The notes: generated by a model from the sequence alone, not told the origin. A DNA stretch of 64,000 nt from Marinobacter sp. LV10R510-11A (GCF_900215155.1 NZ_LT907980.1:3410001-3474000); one strand, 5' to 3'. Positions 18,991 to 28,783 are shown, counted from the stretch's first letter. A program made the numbers and translations.

Positions 18991-19195
18991 GACGGCTCCT
19001 GTTTTTGCACAGAGGGAAGTTGCAAACTTGCGCGAGCTAAATGCCCACAGCGCGCATATAGCGATTTAATCATGCACACCAGTGAAAGTTGTCACAAAAC
19101 GGTCAATCAACCGAGAAACACGGTCGGTTTGGCGATAGACTGATCAAAAATTGACACCTTTCGGAGAAAGTGTGTCCCAGATCAGGATGGACGCT

Positions 19196-19654
19196 ATGAA
19201 TATCTTGCATCGTATTGTCAGATCGCCTGAATTGATACGCCTAGGGCTTATGCCTGCAGCTGTCCTTCTTATGGTAGCAGGATCGGCCAGTGCGCAGACC
19301 AGTTCTGCCGAGGGGGCGGCGTTTGAGATTGAACAACGCTCAACGCTGGAAACCATCTCGTTCCGATCCATTGCGGAAGATGCTCTGTCAGATACGGTAA
19401 TCGAGGGTGGTTTGGCCGCTCCGGCCGAGGGGGTTCCCGTTCAGCCGGCAGGCAACGATGATTTCTATCTGGATCCGCTGGCATTGCAGCCTCGTGATGG
19501 CCGTACCGATCTCGGGCGCTCCGAAATACCGGTGGAGTTCCGCTTCAGTACACCAAAATCCATTCCTGGGCAGACGCATAGCAACAACTACGTGATCCGT
19601 CCGCCGGAAAATCGCACATATGAAACACTCAATGTGAATATGACCGGTCGCTGA
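19196..19654 (+). CDS. exported protein of unknown function
   Basis: The 152-residue product has a signal peptide (about residues 1-33, cleavage likely after SASA). The mature part is acidic and Pro-rich, with few predicted helices and no Cys. AGGA at 19184-19187 lies 8 nt before ATG 19196; upstream in-frame ATG 19187 has worse spacing. No known domain is apparent. It stands alone, followed by a GC-rich hairpin. The neighbouring T6SS locus begins 600 nt downstream, but nothing links them directly. Confidence 0.65.
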   Translation: MNILHRIVRSPELIRLGLMPAAVLLMVAGSASAQTSSAEGAAFEIEQRSTLETISFRSIAEDALSDTVIEGGLAAPAEGVPVQPAGNDDFYLDPLALQPRDGRTDLGRSEIPVEFRFSTPKSIPGQTHSNNYVIRPPENRTYETLNVNMTGR

Positions 19655-19677
19655 TTGTTGCGCTGAATCAGGGCAGA

Positions 19678-19705
19678 TGATCCCGGCGGATGTTTGCCGG
19701 GATCA
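19678..19705. terminator. 10-bp GC-rich hairpin between convergent genes
   Basis: TGATCCCGGC at 19678-19687 and GCCGGGATCA at 19696-19705 are perfectly complementary, with an 8-nt loop. The hairpin lies between the stops of two convergent genes, 23 nt past one and 12 nt from the other. Neither side has a T-run, so it is at best a weak terminator or a 3' end stabiliser. Confidence 0.5.
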
Positions 19706-19717
19706 GAAAGCGTGGGC

Positions 19718-19978
19718 TTATTTGACGGCTTCGAGCTTATCGAGGTACTTCTGCATGGCGTCGTCTTTTGACATACCTTTGCATTTTTCCCAGGCGTCAT
19801 ATTTGGCGCGGCCAACAAAATCCATCATGCCCGGGCGCTTGCCCGACACATCGCCTTCGGTTGCCTGCTTGTACAGAGCGTAAAACTCCAGCTTCATCTC
19901 GTTGGAAGGCTTGAAGTCACCTTCTGCAGTTTTGATGTAGTTTACCGCTTCGTCGAACTTGGTTTTCAAATCACTCAT
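19718..19978 (-). CDS. acyl-CoA-binding protein (ACBP)
   Basis: This 86-residue cytoplasmic protein is the size of a single ACBP domain. Typical residues are present: FYALYKQATEGDVSG, RPGMMDFVGRAKYDAW and the C-terminal MQKYLDKLE. Family members bind medium and long acyl-CoA esters and buffer their pool. GGAGG at 19987-19991 sits 8 nt before ATG 19978. An in-frame ATG at 19984 would leave only 2 nt. The frame is open far upstream, but that part is not coding-like. ACBP is common in eukaryotes and scattered in bacteria, including marine gammaproteobacteria. Confidence 0.9.
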   Translation of the reverse strand: MSDLKTKFDEAVNYIKTAEGDFKPSNEMKLEFYALYKQATEGDVSGKRPGMMDFVGRAKYDAWEKCKGMSKDDAMQKYLDKLEAVK

Positions 19979-20115
19979 ATCCATTTCCTCCTTGGTTGTT
20001 GTGATATTACCGTCAAGTTTATTGGCGTTTGCAGGAGTATAGCCACGGTGCTCCTCCTCGTCATTGACCGATTTTCCAGTTGCTTCGGCCAGCAAGGCAC
20101 AGGCGCAACTGCTTT

Positions 20116-20129
20116 GGCAAAAGTTTGCC
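20116..20129. promoter_or_regulatory. short palindrome upstream of the T6SS operon
   Basis: GGCAAA-AG-TTTGCC is a perfect 6-bp inverted repeat about 140 nt before the tssB start, in the 291-nt divergent region between the ACBP gene and tssB. It could be an operator. Its length makes chance occurrence possible. Confidence 0.3.
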
Positions 20130-20269
20130 CGTTCGCACGTTTTGATGACTTTCTGGCCAATTATTGCTTGAGAAATCAGAATTATTTGTGTACAGTTTTG
20201 TCGCTGCGTACCAGGAAGGTATGCGCCAAGGATTGAACAACTGCAAATGATTTGCACAGGGAGCAAGCC

Positions 20270-20764
20270 ATGTCGTCTAAAGACGGTTCTGTCGCGCCGA
20301 AAGAGCGCATCAATATCAAATATGTCCCCGCCACCGGAGATCAGCAGGCTGAAACAGAGCTGCCGCTGAAAATGTTCGTAGTTGGTGATTTCAAAGGACA
20401 CGCCGAAGAAACCCCCATCGAAGAACGCAAGGCTATTTCCGTCGACAAGAACAACTTTCGTTCTGTCATGAAGGAAGCAGGTCTTACGCTTTCCACCACT
20501 GTATCCAACCAACTGGAAGAGCAAACCGACGAACTGCCGGTAAACCTCGAATTCCAAACCTTGGATGATTTCTCGCCCGATAGCATTGCCCGTCAGGTTC
20601 CCGAGATGAAAAAGCTGATTGAATTACGGGAAGCTCTGGTTGCCCTAAAGGGACCACTGGGTAATGTGCCTTCGTTCCGTTCCAAGCTGCAGGAATTGCT
20701 GGATGACGACGATGCCCGGGAAACGCTGTTGTCTGAGTTGGAATTAGCTACAGACAGCGAGTAA
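20270..20764 (+). CDS. tssB: T6SS contractile sheath small subunit TssB
   Basis: TssB (VipA) pairs with TssC to build the contractile sheath of the type VI secretion system in the cytoplasm. The 164-residue protein shows the family opening ERINIKYVPATGD and the conserved LPLKMFVVGDF segment near residues 32-42. GGGAG precedes ATG 20270 by about 6 nt. It is the first gene of a T6SS locus running to 39826. tssC follows after 64 nt. Confidence 0.95.
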   Translation: MSSKDGSVAPKERINIKYVPATGDQQAETELPLKMFVVGDFKGHAEETPIEERKAISVDKNNFRSVMKEAGLTLSTTVSNQLEEQTDELPVNLEFQTLDDFSPDSIARQVPEMKKLIELREALVALKGPLGNVPSFRSKLQELLDDDDARETLLSELELATDSE

Positions 20765-20828
20765 TCAAGGCTCCGCCTGAGTGCGGTGCACAACACTAAA
20801 TATCAATCACGTACTGAAGGGATGTGGT

Positions 20829-22310
20829 ATGTCTGATACTGCTGCGCAGCAATCTGCTGCCTCGGAATCCGTAACGGAAGGCTCGTTGCTTGACCAAGTA
20901 ATGGCCAATAGTCGCATGGCTCCGGCCGATGAGGGCTACGATGTCGCCCGCAAAGGCGTCGCAACATTTATCGCCAATCTTCTGAAAAGTGAAGAGAAAG
21001 GCCAGCCAGTCAACAAAGCACTGGTCGACCAAATGGTCGTCGAGCTAGATCGTAAAATCAGCGCGCAGATGGATGAAATCCTGCACGCGCCTACGCTGCA
21101 GGAACTGGAATCATCCTGGCGCGGCCTCAAGCTGATGGTTGATCGCACCGATTTCCGCGAGAACATTAAGGTGGATATCCTGCACGCCACCAAAACCGAA
21201 CTGCTGGAAGACTTCGAGTTTGCGCCCGACGTTACCCAGACCGGTTTCTACAAGCACATCTATTCTACCGAATATGGCCAGTTTGGCGGTGAGCCCGTAG
21301 GCGCTATTGTGGGCAATTACGCCTTCACACCGTCCACCCCAGACATCAAGCTGTTGCAGTATGTTTCATCTGTTGGTGCCATGGCCCACGCGCCTTTCCT
21401 GTCTTCTGTTGCGCCGTCTTTCTTTGGTGTAGACAGCTATCAGGAACTGCCGGCCATCAAGGAACTGAGCGCCGTTTTTGAAGGCCCCAAATACGCCAAG
21501 TGGCGTTCACTGCGGGAGTCCGAAGACGCCCGCTACCTGGGCCTTGCATCTCCGCGCTTCCTGCTGCGGGTGCCCTATGATCCGAGCGAAAACCCGGTAA
21601 GCAGCTTCAACTACAAGGAAGAAGTCTCCGGCGACCACGAGCATTACCTGTGGGGTAACACCGCATATCTGCTCGCTACCCGATTGACTGAAAGCTTTGC
21701 CAAATACCGCTGGTGCCCGAACATTATCGGCCCGCAAAGTGGTGGTGCGGTTGAAGACCTGCCGGTTCACTTGTTTGAATCGTTCGGTCAGCTAGAAGCC
21801 AAGATCCCGACCGAAGTGCTAATCACCGACCGTCGCGAATACGAAATGGCTGACGAAGGCTTCATCTCGCTAACCATGCGTAAAGGCAGTGACAACGCAG
21901 CCTTCTTCTCTGCCAATTCCGTGCAAAAGCCTAAGCAGTTCCCGAACACCAAGGAAGGCAAGGAAGCGGAAACCAACTACAAGTTGGGTACCCAGCTGCC
22001 TTACATGATGATCGTTAACCGCCTGGCGCACTACATCAAGGTGCTGCAGCGCGAGCAGATCGGCTCTTGGAAAGAGCGCCAGGATTTGGAGCGCGAGCTA
22101 AACACCTGGATTCGCCAGTACGTAGCCGACCAGGAAAACCCGCCAGCCGAAGTGCGCAGCCGCCGCCCGCTGCGCGCAGCGAAGATAACGGTTTCCGATG
22201 TAGAAGGCGATCCGGGCTGGTACCAAGTATCCCTGGCCGTGCGTCCGCACTTCAAATACATGGGTGCCAACTTCGAACTGTCGCTGGTAGGCCGTCTGGA
22301 CAAGGAATAA
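20829..22310 (+). CDS. tssC: T6SS contractile sheath large subunit TssC
   Basis: TssC (VipB) forms the outer sheath with TssB. The 493-residue protein has family-typical segments: LESSWRGLKLMVDRT near residues 92-106, GEPVGAIVGNYAF, and the C-terminal FKYMGANFELSLVGRLDKE. Start ATG 20829 lies downstream of AAGGGATG. The frame is open a little further upstream, but that extension is not family-like. tssE follows after 3 nt, so the two genes are almost certainly co-transcribed. Confidence 0.96.
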   Translation: MSDTAAQQSAASESVTEGSLLDQVMANSRMAPADEGYDVARKGVATFIANLLKSEEKGQPVNKALVDQMVVELDRKISAQMDEILHAPTLQELESSWRGLKLMVDRTDFRENIKVDILHATKTELLEDFEFAPDVTQTGFYKHIYSTEYGQFGGEPVGAIVGNYAFTPSTPDIKLLQYVSSVGAMAHAPFLSSVAPSFFGVDSYQELPAIKELSAVFEGPKYAKWRSLRESEDARYLGLASPRFLLRVPYDPSENPVSSFNYKEEVSGDHEHYLWGNTAYLLATRLTESFAKYRWCPNIIGPQSGGAVEDLPVHLFESFGQLEAKIPTEVLITDRREYEMADEGFISLTMRKGSDNAAFFSANSVQKPKQFPNTKEGKEAETNYKLGTQLPYMMIVNRLAHYIKVLQREQIGSWKERQDLERELNTWIRQYVADQENPPAEVRSRRPLRAAKITVSDVEGDPGWYQVSLAVRPHFKYMGANFELSLVGRLDKE

Positions 22311-22313
22311 TCC

Positions 22314-22742
22314 ATGCTCAGTGGTAACCCACAAAGCATGGGAGGCAGCCTGTTCGAGCGATTGGAGCAGGCTGCCGCTCCAGCGGGGCAGGGGATGGGC
22401 GAAGTCACTCATGTGGTGGATTCCATCAAGCGCCATCTGGTGCGCCTGCTTAATGCTCATCCTGGCAACAGTGCCTGTGTACCGGAGCTGGGGTTGCTGG
22501 ATTTCAATGACGCGACCCTGGGCACCTACGATCTGAGTATTCAGATTCGAAGTGCGATCCGGCAGTGTATTGAGAAGTATGAACCAAGGGTTAAGCGGGT
22601 AGATGTGGTTGCCATGCCGCAAGGGCCGGATCCGTTGCAGTTGCGGTTTCAGGTGACGGTATATCTGAACGTTGGCTCGAAGGATGATAAGACAACGATT
22701 GATTTGCTGCTTGATGATAAGCGGCATTACCGGGTGCTGTAG
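22314..22742 (+). CDS. tssE: T6SS baseplate protein TssE (gp25-like)
   Basis: TssE resembles the phage T4 gp25 baseplate wedge protein and starts sheath assembly. The 142-residue protein has the gp25 pattern, including LLNAHPGNSACVPELGLLDF (about 45-64) and the IRQCIEKYEPRV region near 82-93 with the EPR motif. AAGGA precedes ATG 22314 by about 8 nt. tssF begins 39 nt downstream. Confidence 0.93.
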   Translation: MLSGNPQSMGGSLFERLEQAAAPAGQGMGEVTHVVDSIKRHLVRLLNAHPGNSACVPELGLLDFNDATLGTYDLSIQIRSAIRQCIEKYEPRVKRVDVVAMPQGPDPLQLRFQVTVYLNVGSKDDKTTIDLLLDDKRHYRVL

Positions 22743-22781
22743 CTCGGACATGGATAGATTGCTGACATTGGTGTCGTAGTG

Positions 22782-24554
22782 ATGAAGTTGAATCGATTTT
22801 ACAGGGATGAGTTGAGCTTTTTGCGGTTGCAGGGGCGGGAGTTTGCTGAAGCGCATCCGCAGCTGACGCGATTTTTGTCGGAACAAAGTACAGATCCGGA
22901 TGTGGAGCGGCTGCTGGAGGGTTTTGCGTTTTTGACTGGGAAGCTTCGTGAGAAGGTTGAGGACGAGTTTCCGGAGTTGACGCATTCTCTACTTAATATG
23001 CTGTGGCCGAACTACCTGCGGCCTGTGCCTAGCTGCACGATTATGCGGTTTGATCCGCAGCTGCATGCGATTAGTGAACGGCAGCGGGTTGAGCGCCATA
23101 CCGAAATCAAGAGCCGGCCGCTTGGGGATGCCACGCGGCAGACTCAGTGCAGGTTTCGCACCTGTAGGGCGGTGGATGTGTTTCCTATTAGCGTGGCGAA
23201 TGCCTCTGCTGAGCATTCTCGGGAAGTGTCGTCGATGACCGTGGATTTGGCGCTGCACACAGATCAGCCGTTGAACGCTCTGGGTCTCGATAAGCTGCGC
23301 TTCTATTTGGGCGGAGACAATCACACGGCTGAAACGCTTTACCTCTGGCTGAATCACTATCTCAGCCGTATGGAGTTGGTTGTCGGGGATTCGGTTTTTA
23401 GCCTGCCGACTTCCTTGCTAAAACCAGTTGGGTTTGCCAGTGATGAGGCTCTGTTGCCTTATCCTAAGAATGCTTATCCGGGGTATCGGATATTGCAGGA
23501 ATACCTGAGTTTTCCGGAGGCCTTCCGGTTTGTAGATATTACGGGCCTAGGGAATCGCTTGCCGGCGATTCAGGCGGATGAGATCAGTCTGCGCTTCCAT
23601 TTCAGCCGGATTCTGCCGCCGGATGCGCGGGTTCGGGCTGAGAATATGCAGCTCTATTGTACGCCGGCGGTGAATCTGTTTACTCACGAAGGTGAGCCGA
23701 TCGATCTTAACGGGCGCCAGACGGAGTACCGGGTTCTGGCGTCGAGCCGGTCGCCGGATCATTTTGAAGTGTTCAGTATTGAACAGGTTGAAGGCTGGCT
23801 TGAAGGCCGATCTGGACGAGGCGAGCGCCGGATGTATACGGCGTTTGAGAGTTTTCAGCACGAAGTTGAACGGGATCGTGGCCGCACGGCGCTATATTAC
23901 CGCATGCGGGCCCGGGACAGTGTTCGGGGCGACGGCTTTGATCACTATATGGCGTTTGTCCGCGGCGATGAGTCCGACTGTATGGATCGTCAGGAGGCAA
24001 TTTCTCTGACTATGACCTGTACCAACCGGCAACTGCCTCAGCAGCTGGCGGTTGGGGAAGTGTGCATGGCAACGGAGACCACGCCGGCGTTTGCCTCGTT
24101 CAGCAATATCACCCGTCCCACTGCCACGTTGAGGCCGACCCTTGATGGCAGCTTGCTGTGGACGCTGATCTCCAATCTCTCGCTGAACTACCTCTCGTTG
24201 CTGGATGTGGATGCTCTGCGCACCGTATTGCGGGTGTATGACTTTCGCGCGCTGGTGGATAGGCAGGCTGAGCGGGTTTCCCAGAAGCGTCTTGCTGGTA
24301 TCAGTGCTATTGAAACCAACCCGGTAGATAAGATGATCCGGGGGTTGCCGGTGCGGGGTATTCGTTCGGTAATGAAGCTGGATCAGCAAGCCTTTGCTTC
24401 AGAAGGAGACTTGTATCTATTCGGCACCGTACTCAGCCAGTTCTTTGCACTTTATGCCAGTATCAACGCATTTCACCAACTGGAAGTGGTGAACACAGAT
24501 AACCAGGAACGGTATACATGGACGTTACAGCAAGGTCAGCAGCCGCTGATGTAG
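22782..24554 (+). CDS. tssF: T6SS baseplate subunit TssF
   Basis: TssF is a large wedge component of the T6SS baseplate. The 590-residue protein begins with the typical FYRDELSFLRLQGREFA and has the LLNMLWPNYLRPVPS segment near residues 70-84. GTG 22779 directly before ATG 22782 is an alternative start; no strong Shine-Dalgarno is present, so coupling to tssE translation is likely. Its 3' end overlaps tssG by 37 nt. Confidence 0.94.
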   Translation: MKLNRFYRDELSFLRLQGREFAEAHPQLTRFLSEQSTDPDVERLLEGFAFLTGKLREKVEDEFPELTHSLLNMLWPNYLRPVPSCTIMRFDPQLHAISERQRVERHTEIKSRPLGDATRQTQCRFRTCRAVDVFPISVANASAEHSREVSSMTVDLALHTDQPLNALGLDKLRFYLGGDNHTAETLYLWLNHYLSRMELVVGDSVFSLPTSLLKPVGFASDEALLPYPKNAYPGYRILQEYLSFPEAFRFVDITGLGNRLPAIQADEISLRFHFSRILPPDARVRAENMQLYCTPAVNLFTHEGEPIDLNGRQTEYRVLASSRSPDHFEVFSIEQVEGWLEGRSGRGERRMYTAFESFQHEVERDRGRTALYYRMRARDSVRGDGFDHYMAFVRGDESDCMDRQEAISLTMTCTNRQLPQQLAVGEVCMATETTPAFASFSNITRPTATLRPTLDGSLLWTLISNLSLNYLSLLDVDALRTVLRVYDFRALVDRQAERVSQKRLAGISAIETNPVDKMIRGLPVRGIRSVMKLDQQAFASEGDLYLFGTVLSQFFALYASINAFHQLEVVNTDNQERYTWTLQQGQQPLM

Positions 24555-25534
24555 CCGGCCTGCAACCCGTTCTGGGCAATGCGCGGCGCTACAGTTTTTT
24601 TCAGCTGGTGGACTTAATTCACCGGCACCATGGTGATGATCAGGAACCTGGCCGGGACGATCAGCCAAGCCAGGAGCGCATCCGTTTTTCCTCGTCGGCG
24701 GGGCTGGGGTTTCCCGGCAGTGATGTGATTTCAGCATTATCGCCGGAGTATGAGCACGGCCCCTATCAGATGGAAGTGAGCTTTCTGGGACTGCACGGCT
24801 CACAGTCGCCGCTGCCGGGATACTACCTTGAGGATCTGGCTTGGGAAGCCGGTCAGGATGTTGGCGTGCGCCGGCATTTTCTGGATTTTTTCAACCACCG
24901 GCTGGTCACTTTATTTCACCGGTCGTGGCGCAAATACCGTTACTACGTGCGCTTTCGCCCCGGCGCTTCGGATGGTTTTTCGGATCTTATCTACGCGCTT
25001 GTTGGTCTTGGCGATAGCCGGCTGCGAAAAGCTACGCCGGTTAACTGGTCAAAGATGTTGGCCTATTCGGGATTGATGGCGGGTCGTAGCCGGTCTCCAG
25101 AGGTGGTCAGTGGCATCGTGGGCCACTGTTTTGATCTGGACGATGTCAGCATCGAACAGTGGGTTTTGCGCAAGGTAGCTATTGGCGTCGACCAGCAAAC
25201 ACGCCTTGGCCAGAATAACGCCACGCTAGGAAATGACACGTTGGTCGGGTCGCACGTTCGCGACCGCAGCGGCAAGTTTATCCTGCGGATCCGAAACCTT
25301 AGCCGTCAACGCTTTGCCGACTTTCTGCCCAACGGACAAGATCACCAGCGCTTGGTGAAACTGGTGGAATTCGCTACCCGCGAGCAGCTGGCGTACGACC
25401 TAGAACTGCAAATGCGGGCACAGGATATTCGCCCGATGCAGATGGGAGAAGATGTACGGCTGGGCTGGAACTCTTTTGTAACGCCGGAGAAATCTCAGCG
25501 CCGGCCGGTCGTGCGGATTCAGATACGCCGTTAA
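24518..25534 (+). CDS. tssG: T6SS baseplate subunit TssG
   Basis: TssG joins TssF, TssE and TssK in the baseplate wedge. The 338-residue protein has typical features: YSFFQLVDLIHRHHG near residues 25-39, the RIRFSSSAGLGFPGSDV segment, FLGLHGSQSPLPGYY, and the WRKYRYY region. AGGAA lies about 8 nt before ATG 24518, inside the end of tssF. The FHA-domain gene starts 20 nt downstream. Confidence 0.94.
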   Translation: MDVTARSAAADVAGLQPVLGNARRYSFFQLVDLIHRHHGDDQEPGRDDQPSQERIRFSSSAGLGFPGSDVISALSPEYEHGPYQMEVSFLGLHGSQSPLPGYYLEDLAWEAGQDVGVRRHFLDFFNHRLVTLFHRSWRKYRYYVRFRPGASDGFSDLIYALVGLGDSRLRKATPVNWSKMLAYSGLMAGRSRSPEVVSGIVGHCFDLDDVSIEQWVLRKVAIGVDQQTRLGQNNATLGNDTLVGSHVRDRSGKFILRIRNLSRQRFADFLPNGQDHQRLVKLVEFATREQLAYDLELQMRAQDIRPMQMGEDVRLGWNSFVTPEKSQRRPVVRIQIRR

Positions 25535-25554
25535 CAGGGAAAAGGAACGTAACC

Positions 25555-26907
25555 ATGGAAGAGCGGCAAGTAACTAGGCTGAAGCTGACAGTAACCAACC
25601 CCGGAACCACACGCAGTGGCGCCAGTATTGAGCACAGCTTTGGCTCTCAAGGTGGCTCTATAGGCACCGCTGAGAACGATACTTGGCAGCTGTCGGCACA
25701 CCGCACTGGCGCGGTTCCGGGCCACGCGGAAATCCGGCTTCTTGATGGTGGATACTGCCTGATTGATCGTAGCGGCCGAACCTACATTAACAGTGCAACC
25801 CAGCCGGTGGGACGTGGCCGCAGGGCACGGCTGAACCAGGGCGATACGGTTAGCATTGGTCGCTACCGCCTACGGGCAGAATTATTAGCGGGAGAGGCCT
25901 CAGACGCACCGGCAAATAAGGAACTGGAGCACCATGAGGCCGTAGAGGACAGAAAACTGGTGGACGTAGCAGAAGGCGAGCTAACCCGAGGAGCCGGAGG
26001 AACGAGCGACCTGCAGGTGGCCGAGCCTTTGGAAGGGCTGGCGCCGGCAGCGGCAGAAACCGTCAGCACGGACCCCATGTTGCACTGGCAGGATGAGCCG
26101 GCCCGCGCTGGTGAGGAAGAGCGCACGCTGATGGCGAGCGAGCGAACCTGGTTTGCGGCTAAAACTGACGTAACGGACGAACACCGGGAAAATCGCGATG
26201 TTGCGATGGGTCTTCCGGTAAGAAAAGGAGAAGGGGACAGGATGTCACAGACCAATACCGGCTTACCGGATCGGGAATCTGGTGAAAAGAATGATCACCG
26301 GAGCGATCAAAGTCGCAAACACATAAGTGCTACCCCTCTAATGCAGGGCATGGAAGCGGGGCTCAGCTTTGCTGACAGTGATGGCATGCAGCTGTTTTTG
26401 GAGGAGGCTGGTCAAACGCTTAAGGCGGCCATAGAAGGGTTGTTGACCTTACACCAGGGTGAGGACAGCCGGCATCAGGCGCTGCGCACGCGGTTACAAC
26501 CCATTGAAGACAATCCACTGCGCCTTGGTGGTGATTATGAGCAAACTGTCCAAACGCTGTTCGCTACCCAGCGCAGCCCGGTGCACTTGTCGGCTCCTGC
26601 CGCCGTACAGGAAAGCCTGCAAAGCCTGAATCATCACCAGCGGGCAACTCGCGAGGCAATCAGCGAAGCACTGGAAGCCATCCTTCACGCGTTTTCACCA
26701 GAAGCTTTGCTCCGTCGCTTTCATGGCTACCGCCGCGGCTTGCAACAGAATGAGGATGAAGGGTGCTGGGCCTGGGATATGTACCAGCATTACTACCGAG
26801 AATTAAAATCGAGTCGTCAGCAGGGTTTCGAACGTCTGTTTCAGGAGGTGTTCGATCAGGCTTACGACCAGAATTTGCGCCAACTACAAAGGGAGAACCC
26901 GCTGTGA
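25555..26907 (+). CDS. tagH: T6SS-associated FHA domain protein
   Basis: The 450-residue protein has an N-terminal forkhead-associated domain (about residues 8-105), a variable Glu/Ala-rich linker with coiled character (110-260), and a C-terminal T6SS-FHA region (about 280-450). FHA domains bind phosphothreonine; in Pseudomonas aeruginosa a related Fha protein links threonine phosphorylation to T6SS activation. No PpkA kinase or PppA phosphatase gene is in this locus, so the mode of control is open. AAGGAA precedes ATG 25555. The stop overlaps the tssJ start by 4 nt. Confidence 0.88.
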   Translation: MEERQVTRLKLTVTNPGTTRSGASIEHSFGSQGGSIGTAENDTWQLSAHRTGAVPGHAEIRLLDGGYCLIDRSGRTYINSATQPVGRGRRARLNQGDTVSIGRYRLRAELLAGEASDAPANKELEHHEAVEDRKLVDVAEGELTRGAGGTSDLQVAEPLEGLAPAAAETVSTDPMLHWQDEPARAGEEERTLMASERTWFAAKTDVTDEHRENRDVAMGLPVRKGEGDRMSQTNTGLPDRESGEKNDHRSDQSRKHISATPLMQGMEAGLSFADSDGMQLFLEEAGQTLKAAIEGLLTLHQGEDSRHQALRTRLQPIEDNPLRLGGDYEQTVQTLFATQRSPVHLSAPAAVQESLQSLNHHQRATREAISEALEAILHAFSPEALLRRFHGYRRGLQQNEDEGCWAWDMYQHYYRELKSSRQQGFERLFQEVFDQAYDQNLRQLQRENPL

Positions 26908-27449
26908 AAACCTGCAAATGTGCCTTGCTGACGACGGTGCTGGCGATGGTATTTGTGCTCGCGGGATGCAGCACGCCCTATAACGCCGTAACCAAAACCG
27001 CCAAAGTGCTCTGGGATCCGGATATTCCCGTGGGCTATGCCGAAGATCTTCCCAGCCGGGTGGATCTGACCATGGTTGCTGAGCCAGGCGTTAACCCAAA
27101 TGAGTCTCTGGCACCCACACCCATTGCTTTTCAGATTATTGAACTGCGTGACAACTCATTGTTAATGGCAGGTGATTTCGACCAGTTGCTGACCAACCTG
27201 AAGGCTTCACTGGGCCGTAATTACATCGATCACAGTGATTACACCCTCGTGCCTAACCAGTTCAAGTTTGTGGAGCCGTTTGAGATCAGCAAAGACACTC
27301 GGTTTATCGGCGTGATTGCGTTCTACGCTTACCCGAACCTGTCCCAGTGGAAGAAGGTGGTCAAAGTGGATCCTGTTGGGGGCCGCTACCATTTGCTGGT
27401 GAATCTGCGGGATAGGGAAGTACAACTCAAACGGTCGGAAGAAACCTGA
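26904..27449 (+). CDS. tssJ: T6SS outer-membrane lipoprotein TssJ
   Basis: TssJ anchors the T6SS membrane complex to the outer membrane and binds TssM. The 181-residue precursor has a lipoprotein signal with lipobox LAGC (Cys near residue 22). I choose GTG 26904, which overlaps the upstream stop as GTGA and has GGGAG at 26891-26895. The longer frame from 26763 lies inside the FHA gene. The tssJ stop overlaps the tssK start by one nucleotide. Confidence 0.93.
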   Translation: MKTCKCALLTTVLAMVFVLAGCSTPYNAVTKTAKVLWDPDIPVGYAEDLPSRVDLTMVAEPGVNPNESLAPTPIAFQIIELRDNSLLMAGDFDQLLTNLKASLGRNYIDHSDYTLVPNQFKFVEPFEISKDTRFIGVIAFYAYPNLSQWKKVVKVDPVGGRYHLLVNLRDREVQLKRSEET

Positions 27450-28783
27450 TGGCAGTTACAAATCGAGTCGTTTGGAGTGATGGTTTGTTTATCAAACCCC
27501 AGCACTTCCAGCAGCAGCAGCGGTATCTTGAACACCAGATTAATGAACGATCCCTGGCGGTTTCCGACTACCTGTATGGCTTCAGCGATCTGGAACTGAA
27601 TGCGGAGTATCTAAGTTTTGGGCGTATTGGGCTAGTGCGGGCCAGTGGTTTGTTTCCGGACGGCACCCGTTTCAATCTGCCCCAAGACGATGTTATGCCA
27701 GAGCCCCTGGAAATCGCCGATGCGTCGGTGGCCAATCAGGTTGTGTATCTTGCTCTGCCCCTAGGCAACGATAGTTTGGCAGAGGTGGAGTGGCCAGATG
27801 CGCCGGCGGCGGGAAGGTTCCGGGCCCAGAGCGAGGAAATCCGCGATCTGCACTCCATTGACGGCGATTCCCACACCATCGACGTGGCCCGTGTAGTGCC
27901 GCGCCTAATGCTGGAGCGGGATGACCGGAGCGCCTATGCAGCACTGGCTCTTGGCCGGATTCTGGAGAAACGCCCAGATGGCAGTTTGGTGATGGACCCC
28001 AATTTTATGCCCACCATGCTAAGCGTCCGCTCAGCTCCCAAGCTGCAGCGCTTCGTTGGCGAGATGGCAGGTCTGATGCGCGAACGTGCGCGCAATATAG
28101 CGGAACGTGTTGGAGCACCAGGGCAGGGTGGTGTCGCAGATGTGGCGGATTTTATGCTGCTGCAGATGCTCAACCGCGCGCATCCAAGGTTTATGCACTT
28201 GGCTCGCCTTCGCCAACTGCACCCGGAGCGCTTGTATGAAGCCCTGCTTGAACTCTGTGGCGAGCTGGTGACCTTCACCGACGAAGGCCGGCTGCCCCGG
28301 GAATACACTGCCTACGATCACGACCTGCCCGAGGACTGTTTTACACCCTTGATGCAGGTATTACGGCAATCCCTCAGCACGGTGCTGGAACCTCGGGCTT
28401 TGGCGATTCAGCTGCAGGAGCGCCAGTACGGGCTGACTGTGGCGCCGGTTCAGGATGGCCAGCTAATTCAGGGTGCTGAGTTTATTCTGGCGGTTAAAGC
28501 CGACATGCCGTTGGACGATCTGCGCAAGCAGTTCACCCAGCAGTGCAAAGTGGCCTCTGTGGAAAAAATCCGCGACCTCATCAGTTTGCAACTTCCAGGT
28601 ATTCCGCTGTCGGCTTTGCCGGTGGCCCCGCGTCAGTTGCCGTATCACGCCGGGTTTGTGTACTTCCGGCTGGACGATCAAAGCCAGGCTTGGCAAATGC
28701 TCGACAATGCCAGCGGTTTTGCCTTCCACGTAGCGGGCAGTTTCCCAGGGCTGGAAATGCAGTTCTGGGCAATCAGGAGCTAA
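27449..28783 (+). CDS. tssK: T6SS baseplate-to-membrane connector TssK
   Basis: TssK is a trimeric protein that links the baseplate wedges to the membrane complex. The 444-residue protein opens with the signature VVWSDGLFIKPQHFQQQQRY near residues 7-26, characteristic of the family. It lies between tssJ (1-nt overlap) and tssL (directly adjacent). Nothing appears damaged. Confidence 0.95.
   Translation: MAVTNRVVWSDGLFIKPQHFQQQQRYLEHQINERSLAVSDYLYGFSDLELNAEYLSFGRIGLVRASGLFPDGTRFNLPQDDVMPEPLEIADASVANQVVYLALPLGNDSLAEVEWPDAPAAGRFRAQSEEIRDLHSIDGDSHTIDVARVVPRLMLERDDRSAYAALALGRILEKRPDGSLVMDPNFMPTMLSVRSAPKLQRFVGEMAGLMRERARNIAERVGAPGQGGVADVADFMLLQMLNRAHPRFMHLARLRQLHPERLYEALLELCGELVTFTDEGRLPREYTAYDHDLPEDCFTPLMQVLRQSLSTVLEPRALAIQLQERQYGLTVAPVQDGQLIQGAEFILAVKADMPLDDLRKQFTQQCKVASVEKIRDLISLQLPGIPLSALPVAPRQLPYHAGFVYFRLDDQSQAWQMLDNASGFAFHVAGSFPGLEMQFWAIRS

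Noticed and set aside
20113..20168. Two possible sigma-54 promoters upstream of tssB (TTGGCAAAAGTTTGC and TGGCCAATTATTGC)
   Set aside because: Both have 9 nt between GG and GC, whereas sigma-54 sites need 10. The resemblance is noted, but spacing is strict.
19979..20557. N-terminal extension of the ACBP frame to 279 codons
   Set aside because: The extra part runs opposite tssB and the intergenic region; the ACBP domain starts at ATG 19978 with a strong ribosome binding site.
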